From: Longimicrobium terrae
GTDB taxonomy: Bacteria > Gemmatimonadota > Gemmatimonadetes > Longimicrobiales > Longimicrobiaceae
NCBI RefSeq assembly: GCF_014202995.1
Contig: NZ_JACHIA010000009.1
Coordinates: 124,001 to 188,000 of the forward strand
Length of the DNA: 64,000 nucleotides
Direction of reading: 5' to 3'
In this document: piece after piece, positions 1-7,823 of the stretch
How positions within the stretch are numbered: position 1 is the stretch's first letter
Layout of the letters: every line of letters begins with the position of its first letter
The notes under the pieces: model-generated
What the model was told of the DNA's origin: nothing
Database searches by the model: none
What the model saw: the letters and a program-made list of their open reading frames with translations, nothing else
Made by a program: the position numbers and the translations under genes

Positions 1-1
1 C

Positions 2-1750
2 GAGCACGCCGCCGCCGAAGCCGCGCTGCGCGCCGAGGAAAGCCGGGCGCTGCGGGTGATGGGGCGCGCGCTGGTGTCGTCGCTGGATCCGGAGAACGTG
101 CTGCGGCTGGCCGCGCAGAGCGCCATGGAGCTGCTGGGCGCGCGCGGCGCGTTCGTCGCCACGCCGCTGGCGGGAACGGACCGGGTGCGCATCGCGCCCG
201 GGCTGGGGACGTGGGAGGCGGTGGACGGCGCGGAGCTCCCGCTGGCGGGGACGCTCACCGAACGGGCGCTGCGCGACGGGACGCAGGTGTACAACGCCGG
301 CGGGCAGATTCCCACCTCCGAGGCGGGGCGCCCCATCGTGGACCGCGCCGGCGTGCAGAGCGTGCTGATGGTGGCCATGCGCGCGTTCGGCGAACCGCTG
401 GGCGTGCTGGCCGTCGTCAACCGGACGGACGGGTTCCGCGAGGAGGACGCGCGGCTGCTGGAGGCGTTCGCCGACTCCGCCGCGCTGGCCGTGCACAACG
501 CCCGCCGCTTTGCCGAGGAGCGGCGGCGCGCCGAGGTGAACCACGCGCTGGTGAACGCGGCCGAGGCGCTGGCCAGCACGCTGGACCCCGCGGAGGTCAT
601 GGAGCGCATTGCCCGGCTGGCCGCGGAGCTGACGGACGCGGAGGGCGCCGCGCTCACCGTGCTCACCGGCGAGGCCCGCGACGAGGTGCTGATGCCGGTT
701 GCGACGGGGCTCATGGAGCCGGTGCGCGGATACGGCGGAAAACTGGAGGGCAGCCTCACGGAAGAAGTCACGCGCGACGGCCAGCCGCGGATGATGAGCG
801 CCGGCGAGCCCGGCGCGCACCCCGCGCTGGACTTCTTTCAGCGCATCGGGGTGCAGCACTACGCGCTGGTGCCGCTTCGGGCGGGAGACGAGCCGGTGGG
901 GGTGCTGGGCGTGGTACGCTCGCCGCGCCAGCCGCCGTTCACCGCCGAAGACGTGGGAACGCTGGCCCTGCTGGGCAACCAGGCCGCACTGGCCGTGCGC
1001 AACGCGCGCCTGTACGAGGGTGCCCAGGCCGCCAGCCGCGCCAAATCGGAGTTTCTGGCGATGATGAGCCACGAACTCCGCACCCCGCTCAACGCGCTGG
1101 AGGGGTATTCCAGCCTGCTGGCGGACGGCCTGTACGGGCCGGTGACGGAGGCGCAGTCCCAGGTGCTGGCGCGGATGCACGGCGTGCGGCGCCACCTGAT
1201 CTCGCTGATCGACCAGGTGCTGGACGTGGCACGGCTGGAGGCGGGAACCAAGCGCGTACGGCTGGAAATGGTGGCCCTGCGGCCGCTGGTGCTGGAAATC
1301 GTGGATGCGCTGCGCGGCGGGACCGGCGCGCGCGGGCTGACGCTGGACGCCGAGGCGGAAAAGGTGCCGCCCACGTACACCGATCCCGGGCTGGTGCGGC
1401 AGATTCTGACCAACCTGATCGGCAACGCCACCAAGTTCACCCGCGAAGGCGGCATCCGTGTGCGCCTGGCGCGCGTGGACGACGAGCTTCGCGTGGAGGT
1501 GGAGGACACCGGCCAGGGGATCGCGCCGGACCTGGCGGAGCGGATCTTTGAGCCGTTCTACCAGGTGGATCCGTCCACCACGCGGGTGGAGGGAGGCGTG
1601 GGGCTGGGGCTGGCGCTGAGCCGCGAGTTCGCGCGGCTGCTGGGGGGTGACCTGTCGGTGCGCAGCGTGCAGGGCGAGGGGAGCACGTTCACACTCACCC
1701 TTCCCGTCACCACCGCGCCTGTACCTCCGGCGTCGGCCAGGCAGCCATAG
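2..1750 (+). CDS. GAF-GAF sensor histidine kinase (5' end outside window)
   Basis: The reading frame is open to the left edge, so the true start lies outside; GTG 56 is only the first start codon inside. Counting from 56, one GAF domain spans about residues 3-150 and a second about 165-320. A HisKA dimerisation domain follows, with the phospho-acceptor His near residue 339 in MSHELRTPLN, then a HATPase domain with N box (LIGNATKF), G1 box (DTGQGIAP) and G2 box (GVGLGLAL). All kinase motifs are intact, and no receiver domain or membrane segment is visible in the part present. It is likely a cytoplasmic hybrid-less sensor kinase that reads a small ligand or redox signal through the GAF domains; the partner regulator is not in the window. 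Family assignment is secure, the signal is unknown. Confidence 0.93.
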   Translation, partial: EHAAAEAALRAEESRALRVMGRALVSSLDPENVLRLAAQSAMELLGARGAFVATPLAGTDRVRIAPGLGTWEAVDGAELPLAGTLTERALRDGTQVYNAGGQIPTSEAGRPIVDRAGVQSVLMVAMRAFGEPLGVLAVVNRTDGFREEDARLLEAFADSAALAVHNARRFAEERRRAEVNHALVNAAEALASTLDPAEVMERIARLAAELTDAEGAALTVLTGEARDEVLMPVATGLMEPVRGYGGKLEGSLTEEVTRDGQPRMMSAGEPGAHPALDFFQRIGVQHYALVPLRAGDEPVGVLGVVRSPRQPPFTAEDVGTLALLGNQAALAVRNARLYEGAQAASRAKSEFLAMMSHELRTPLNALEGYSSLLADGLYGPVTEAQSQVLARMHGVRRHLISLIDQVLDVARLEAGTKRVRLEMVALRPLVLEIVDALRGGTGARGLTLDAEAEKVPPTYTDPGLVRQILTNLIGNATKFTREGGIRVRLARVDDELRVEVEDTGQGIAPDLAERIFEPFYQVDPSTTRVEGGVGLGLALSREFARLLGGDLSVRSVQGEGSTFTLTLPVTTAPVPPASARQP

Positions 1751-1993
1751 CGCGGCCCAGCTTCCGCGGCATCGCTGTCGCAGACCCCTTCTGGACGGTG
1801 ATGGCGGGTGCGTGGCCTGCCCGGCGGTGGCGGATCGAGAATGATCCGTCACCGCGTTTCTACGTGGTCGTGATCCCCCGCCCTTTTCTCATCTCCTTCT
1901 CCCTCGCAGAATGCTTGTGACGACGGCCGGAGTGTGGCGGCGACGGAGTGCACAAGGTTTGCATAGCGTGGTTCGGGGCAGCGGAGATAACAG

Positions 1994-2806
1994 GTGATCG
2001 CAACGATGCTGATGGCGGCGGTGCTGGGCGCGGCGCCCGTGCAGACGCCGGGAATTCTGGTGGAGCGCCGGCTCGCGGAGTCGGTGCCGCTCGCCGTGGG
2101 CGATACCGTGCGCGTACGCGCGCTGGCGGGAAGTCCGCAGCCGCGCCCGTTTGTGGTGGCCGGCGTGTTTGAGCGCGCGGCGGACCCCAACCGCATCGCG
2201 CGCAACGACTTCGAGATCCGCCTGCACCTGCCGGACCTGGAAGCCATGCTCCCCGCGCACGACCGCGTGGACCGCTTCGCCGTGGTGCTGCGCCCCGGGG
2301 CAGACGCGGATTCGGCCGCGCGGTGGATCGAAGGTGTCGCCTTCGGGACGCGCGCGTATGGCAGCGCGGCGCTGGCGGAGCAGACGAGCGCCACCTTTCG
2401 CGTCGTCTCGCGCTTTCACGACGCCATCGGCATCGTCACCATCCTGGCCAGCGCCATCTTCCTGCTGTGCGTGATGATCATCCGCGTGGATGAACGCAAG
2501 CGCGACATGGGAATGCTGCGGCTGATCGGCGTGAGCCGGGGGACGGTGTTCCGCGCCATCGTGCTGGAGGCCATCGGCATCGCCGTCATCGGATCGATCA
2601 GCGGCGGCGTGCTGGGGATGATCGTGGCGCGAATCGTAAACGCCTATTACGCCAGCGTGTACGACACCACGCTCAAGTTTGCGCTGGTCACACCGCGCAT
2701 CGTGCTGCTGGCGGCGGTGCTGGGACTGCTGCTGGGGGCCACGGCCGGCGTGCTCGCGGCGTGGCGGGTTGTGCGCGTGGCGCCGCAGAAGCTGGGGCAG
2801 AGGTGA
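1994..2806 (+). CDS. FtsX/MacB-type ABC permease, C-terminal half only
   Basis: GTG start preceded by GGAG at 1983-1986. This 270-residue protein carries the second half of a MacB/FtsX-type permease: part of the extracytoplasmic domain (ERRLAESVPLAVGDTVRV is usually found near residue 130 of such permeases), then three membrane segments at about residues 145-165, 190-215 and 235-260, including the typical ERKRDMGMLRLIGVSR loop. The normal first membrane helix and about 100 residues are absent; only a short hydrophobic start (ATMLMAAVLGAA) replaces them. No coding remnant of the missing part is visible in 1751-1993. The missing half has a counterpart at the far end of the same operon (6330-7739). 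GTGA stop/start overlap with the next gene shows coupling. It could be a decayed permease, but the intact frame and coupling argue for use. Confidence 0.8.
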   Translation: MIATMLMAAVLGAAPVQTPGILVERRLAESVPLAVGDTVRVRALAGSPQPRPFVVAGVFERAADPNRIARNDFEIRLHLPDLEAMLPAHDRVDRFAVVLRPGADADSAARWIEGVAFGTRAYGSAALAEQTSATFRVVSRFHDAIGIVTILASAIFLLCVMIIRVDERKRDMGMLRLIGVSRGTVFRAIVLEAIGIAVIGSISGGVLGMIVARIVNAYYASVYDTTLKFALVTPRIVLLAAVLGLLLGATAGVLAAWRVVRVAPQKLGQR

Positions 2807-3981
2807 TCGTATCCGCCTTTCTGCGCTCGCTCTTTCGCCGCGGGGGACGCACCGCGCTCGCGCTGGCGGGAATCGCGGTTTCCGCCGCGCTGCTGCTGGA
2901 CATGACGATGCTGGCGTCGGGGCTTACCGGCAGCTTCGGCGAGCTTCTGGGCGTCAGCGGCTACGCCATTCGCGTCACCCCGCGCGGAAGTCTGCCGTTC
3001 GACAGCGAGGCGGGAATCGCGGGCGGCGACGAGGTGGGGCGGCGGATTGCGGCCGTTCCCGGCGTGCGCGCCGTCGCTCCCGTCCTGGGGGCGCAGTTCT
3101 ACCTGGCGCGCGGAGCCAGCGCGGGAGAGCCGCTTTTTACGACAGGGGTGGACCCCAACTCCCAGTTCCTCTACCGCATCACCTCGGGAACGCCTCCCGG
3201 ACCAGGCCAGGTGGTGCTGAGCGAACCGCTCGCACGCGACGAGGGGTTGAGCGTGGGCGACAGCATCCGGTTGGCGTCAGACCTGGACATTTCGCTGGGG
3301 CGCGCGCGGCAGACGCGGACGTGGCGGGTAAGTGCCGTCGCGGACTTTCTGTACGACTACGCCGGCCAGCGCTCGCTGGCCATGCCCATCGCGGACGTGC
3401 AGCAGGTCACCGGCCGCACGCGCGAGGTTTCGCTCTTTGGCGTGGCCACGGACGAGGGGGTAGATGACGGCGCTGTCGCCCGGCGGATCAGCGCCGTCGT
3501 GCCTGAAGTGTCGACGTACTCCACCCGCGAGCTGATGGCGGAAATGGACCGGCGCCTGCTCTACTTTCAGCAGATGGCGACCATCCTGGGGAGCATCGCG
3601 CTGGCGGTGACGGCGCTGCTCATCTCCACGATCATCACCATCGGCGTGCGCGAGCGGTTCGGCGAGATCGCTACCCTTCGCGCCATCGGCGTGCGCCGGC
3701 GGCGGGTGCTGCTCGCCATCGTCACGGAAGGACTGGTGCTGGCGGGATCGGGATGCCTGATCGGGCTGCCGCTGGGGCTGTGGATGGCGGGGCGGCTGGA
3801 CCGCATCCTCCTCTCCTTTCCCGGCATCCCCGCAAAGATGACCTTCTTTGCCTGGGACGCCGGCCGCGTGGCGCTGGCCATGTCCATCGTGATCGCCGTG
3901 GGCGCCGTCGCGGGGCTGGTTCCCGGCTGGAACGCAGCCCGCACCGCACTGGGCCGCGCCCTGCGCGAAGAAGCCGAGTAA
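2803..3981 (+). CDS. FtsX/MacB-family ABC transporter permease
   Basis: The start is GTG 2803, inside the overlap GTGA with the preceding stop; this removes an unlikely 14-residue extension. At 392 residues it has the complete MacB/FtsX topology: a first helix near residues 15-40 (RTALALAGIAVSAALLL), a large extracytoplasmic domain, and three C-terminal helices near 265-290, 315-340 and 360-380, with the conserved RERFGEIATLRAIGVRRRR loop. It should pair with the ATPase at 4046-4762 and with the half permeases of the operon, as mechanotransmission-type exporters do. The substrate is not deducible from sequence. It shares no overlap with the ATPase gene; the 64-base gap holds a dispersed repeat (4001-4037). 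Confidence 0.9.
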   Translation: MIVSAFLRSLFRRGGRTALALAGIAVSAALLLDMTMLASGLTGSFGELLGVSGYAIRVTPRGSLPFDSEAGIAGGDEVGRRIAAVPGVRAVAPVLGAQFYLARGASAGEPLFTTGVDPNSQFLYRITSGTPPGPGQVVLSEPLARDEGLSVGDSIRLASDLDISLGRARQTRTWRVSAVADFLYDYAGQRSLAMPIADVQQVTGRTREVSLFGVATDEGVDDGAVARRISAVVPEVSTYSTRELMAEMDRRLLYFQQMATILGSIALAVTALLISTIITIGVRERFGEIATLRAIGVRRRRVLLAIVTEGLVLAGSGCLIGLPLGLWMAGRLDRILLSFPGIPAKMTFFAWDAGRVALAMSIVIAVGAVAGLVPGWNAARTALGRALREEAE

Positions 3982-4000
3982 CCGGTTTCCGTCATCTACC

Positions 4001-4037
4001 GCACTCACGCACTCACGCACCCAGCACTCACGCACTC
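4001..4037 (+). repeat. Dispersed CACTCACG repeat, copy 1
   Basis: A run of the unit ACTCACGC with one ACCCAGC interruption, directly ahead of the TTG start of the ATPase gene. The same 36-base string occurs inverted at 20563-20600 behind another gene. The match between two unrelated intergenic places marks a dispersed repeat family rather than a local slip repeat. Confidence 0.75.
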
Positions 4038-4045
4038 GTCTGCCT

Positions 4046-4758
<713 letters not shown>

Positions 4759-4762
<4 letters not shown>

Positions 4763-6333
4763 CCCGGATTCATCGGTCGATGGTCATCCGCACGGCGGCG
4801 GCTTCCGTGCTGCTGGCGATGGCCTTTGCGGCGTCCGCCCGCGCGCAGTCCGCCGCGCCCGTCGTACTGGACGGCGCGTTCGACGAGTGGAGCGGCATCC
4901 CCGCCGCGGTGATGGACGCGGCGGACGCCCCTGCACCCTTTGCCGACATGCGCGAGGTCCGCGTGCGCGACGACGCGGAGGGCGTATACCTGCTGCTGGA
5001 CCTGGAACGTCCGATTGCCCTGCAGTCGCTGCCGGGAACGCTGCAGGTGCTGCTGGACACGGATGGCGACACCGCGAGCGGCTGGACGGAGATGGAGATG
5101 CGCGGCGTGGACGCGGTGCTGGCGTTCTCGCCGCGCGCGCCGAACGGCGGGTTGTCGGGGACGATGCTGCGGATCATCCGCCGCGCGGGCGGCGCGCCGG
5201 AGGAGATTCCCGCCGTGGACGCGGGCGTGCTGATGGCGCCCAGCGTGGGCTCGCGGCGCTTTGAAGTGCGGCTGGGCCGCGGCGCGCCGTTCCGCTTCGG
5301 CGGCCGGCTGCGCGCGCGGATCGTGGCGCGTGACCGCACGGATTCCGTCATCGACCAGACCGTGATCTTCTCCGCCCCGCTGTCTCCCGGCGCCCACCGC
5401 CCTACCCCGCGCGGCCACGGGGACGCGGACCCGCTCGCCCGCGCGCCGGGGACGGATTTCCGCCTGCTGTCGTGGAATGTGGGGCGCGACGACCTGTTCG
5501 AGGGGACGGTGGAGTTCGGCGCGCTGCTCCGCGCGGTGCAGCCGGACGTGGTGATTCTGGACGAGGTGGATACCGATTCGGCGGAAAAGGTGCTCATCAT
5601 CCTCAACCGCATCCTTCCCGGCGACCGGCCGTGGCGCGGCGTGCTGGGCCGGTCCGGCGGTACGCAGCGCGGCGTGGTGGCGGTGCGCGCTCCCGTCTCG
5701 GTCGCCACGCCGTTCGCGGGGCACGTGGCGTACCCCGACTCCGCCGCCGCTCTGGTGCCGCGCGACGCCGCCGCTTCTGCCCATGCCGCGGCCGCGCGCC
5801 GCGCCTCAGAGGGCGTGCCGACGGTTGGCGCGGTGGCGGAAATGGGGGGCCGGCGACTGCTTGCCGTCACGGTGGACCTGGAATGCTGCGGCGATCCCGG
5901 CAGCCCGTCAGACCGGCTGCGGCGCGTGGAAGCCGCCGTGCTCCGTGACGGAATCCGTGAGGCGCTGCGCGGCGGCGGAGTGGACGCGGTGATCGTGGCC
6001 GGCGACTTCAACCTGGTGGGATCGCGCACGCCGCTGGAACTGCTCGCGGCGGGAACCGATGTGGACGGCTCTGCGCTCGTGATCGCGGAGCCGCGGCGGC
6101 TGAATGGCGCATCCATGGCGACATGGGAGAAGCCGGGCGACCGTTTTACGCCGGGGCGGCTCGACTACGTCCTTGTCGGCGACGCGGCGTTGACGATCCT
6201 GCAGAGCTTTCCGCTGAACTCGGGGGACCTGTCGCGGACGTGGCGCGCGCACCACGGGCTGGACGCGGAAACGTCGCATCGGGCCACGGATCACCTCCCC
6301 GTCATCACCGACCTGCGCTGGACGGGCGGATGA
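4759..6333 (+). CDS. Exported endonuclease/exonuclease/phosphatase-family protein
   Basis: The protein has 524 residues, with a signal peptide (MTRIHRSM..., hydrophobic core about 12-24, cleavage near ARAQ). Residues about 30-210 form a beta-rich region resembling a carbohydrate-binding family 9-like or similar exported domain. From about 235 an EEP fold follows, with LLSWNVGRD, VVILDEVD (metal-binding Glu), GDFNLVGS, RLDYVLVG and the closing TDHLPV. These are the metal and catalytic motifs of DNase I-like phosphodiesterases, so the protein is likely a periplasmic or extracellular phosphodiesterase or phosphatase; the substrate cannot be read. It overlaps the ATPase gene by ATGA and the next gene by ATGA, so it is a true member of the exporter operon, which is an uncommon place for an EEP enzyme. 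Confidence 0.85.
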
Positions 6334-7739
6334 TCTTTCGCCTTGCGCTCGCGGAACTCAGAAACCGGCCCGGCCGCGCGCTCTTTCTGCTGGGCGGGTA
6401 TTCGCTCGGCGTGGCGGTAATGGTGGTGCTGCTGGCCGTCGGCGAAGCGATGCTGAACCAGGCGCGTGACGCGGAACTGGTCGGCGGCGGCGACGTGGTG
6501 GTCGTTCCGGCCGGCATCAGCGCGGAGATGCTCAAGTCCGGCGGCGTGTCGTCGCTGTTTCTGGGGATCGACCACGCGCGTTTTCTGCACCGCAACCTGC
6601 TGGAATCGCCGCGCGGCCGTGAGGATTTTGGCATTGAGGGCGTGTCGCCGCTGCTGGACGGCAAGCAGGTGGAGCTGTTCGCGGGGGACCGGCGGATCGC
6701 CGCCATCGCCGCCGGGGAAATTCCGTCACGCGCGCAAGCGGCCGGCGCGGTGCCGAGGCTGTTGAGCGGCGGATGGCGGGATTCGGATGCGGACCGCCGC
6801 TGGCTGCGTCCCTCGTCCGACGAACTGTACCGCGAGATCGACCGCTTTCACATCCCTCCGGTTCGCGACAGCACCTGGGCGGAATGGCACTACTTCAACG
6901 TCGTGCTGAGCGAGCAGCGGTGGGTGTACGTGACGCTCATGGTGGCGGGAGAAGTGGGCGTGCCGGGGCGCTGGGGCGGCCGCATCCTGCTGACGGTGCG
7001 CGAGCCGGACGGCACCCATCGCTCGCTGACGCGCGACCTGCCGGGCGAACAGGTGCGGTTCGACACGGCGTCGCCCGACCTGCGTTTCGGGGATCGGGCA
7101 TACGTGCGCATGCGCGATGGCGTGTACCGCGTGGTGGCGGACGCGGAGGGCGTGCGCGTGGACCTGCGGGTGACGCCTGCACCGCGCCGGTACTTTCCGC
7201 CCACGGAGCTGGGCGGAAGCGAGCTGGTGTCGGGATACGTGACGCCCGCGCTCTACGCCACCGCGGACGGCACCGTCTGCGCGCCCGTGTGCGAGCCGGT
7301 TCGCGGCGCCCAGTCGTACCACGACCACAACTGGGGCGTGTGGCGCGATGTGTCGTGGGAGTGGGGCTCCGCGTCGGACGCGCGGATGTCGCTGCTGTAC
7401 GGCGTGGTTCGCGGTGGCGGCGCGGGGACGGAGGGATTGTTCGCGTATCTGGTGGATGAGCGGGGCGTCCGTGGCGTCTTTCGTCCGGGCGCGGTGCAGT
7501 TCGGGGAAACTCAGCCGGCCACCGTCGCCGGGCGCACAGTCCGCGTTCCGCGCCGGTTCGCGTTCCAGGACGCGCGGCAGGGACTGCGGGTGGATGTGGA
7601 GGTCGCGGCCGTGCACGTGACGGACATGAACCGCCCCGAGCGCCGCTTTTTCGTGCAGATGCGCGGCGTGGCGACCGTCCGGGAGCGCGGAAAGATCGTG
7701 GGGCGGCTTCCCGGATTCTTTGAAACGTACGTGGATTGA
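6330..7739 (+). CDS. Fusion: FtsX-type permease N-half plus AttH/CrtC lipocalin-like domain
   Basis: Starts at ATG 6330 inside an ATGA overlap with the upstream gene and gives 469 residues. Residues 1-45 look like the first part of a MacB/FtsX permease (basic LALAELRNRPGRA then a helix LFLLGGYSLGVAVMVVLL), followed by an extracytoplasmic part to about 170. The remaining 300 residues match the AttH/CrtC-like lipocalin fold: AEWHYFNVV near 190 and SYHDHNWGVW near 330 are its signature His/Trp motifs. The three C-terminal permease helices are missing. In attEFGH-like operons the lipocalin protein is separate and secreted; here it is tethered to a permease helix, while the C-terminal permease half is the first gene of the operon. 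A tethered substrate-handling domain for a lipidic cargo is a reasonable inference. Confidence 0.78.
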   Translation: MIFRLALAELRNRPGRALFLLGGYSLGVAVMVVLLAVGEAMLNQARDAELVGGGDVVVVPAGISAEMLKSGGVSSLFLGIDHARFLHRNLLESPRGREDFGIEGVSPLLDGKQVELFAGDRRIAAIAAGEIPSRAQAAGAVPRLLSGGWRDSDADRRWLRPSSDELYREIDRFHIPPVRDSTWAEWHYFNVVLSEQRWVYVTLMVAGEVGVPGRWGGRILLTVREPDGTHRSLTRDLPGEQVRFDTASPDLRFGDRAYVRMRDGVYRVVADAEGVRVDLRVTPAPRRYFPPTELGGSELVSGYVTPALYATADGTVCAPVCEPVRGAQSYHDHNWGVWRDVSWEWGSASDARMSLLYGVVRGGGAGTEGLFAYLVDERGVRGVFRPGAVQFGETQPATVAGRTVRVPRRFAFQDARQGLRVDVEVAAVHVTDMNRPERRFFVQMRGVATVRERGKIVGRLPGFFETYVD

Positions 7740-7764
7740 GGGCGGGGCATCCGCCCGAACGCAG

Positions 7765-7804
7765 CGACGCCCCGGCCGATTTCCCGGCCGGGGCGTCGCG
7801 TTTT
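7765..7804 (+). terminator. Rho-independent terminator of the exporter operon
   Basis: A 14-base stem (CGACGCCCCGGCCG and its complement) with a four-base loop is followed by TTTT at 7801-7804. It sits between two convergent genes; the T run is on the plus strand. Confidence 0.85.
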
Positions 7805-7823
7805 CCGTCATCCACGTGACGCG

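Noticed and set aside
1751-1993. Possible frameshifted N-terminus of the half permease
   Set aside because: No frame shows a permease-like first helix or basic start in this gap.
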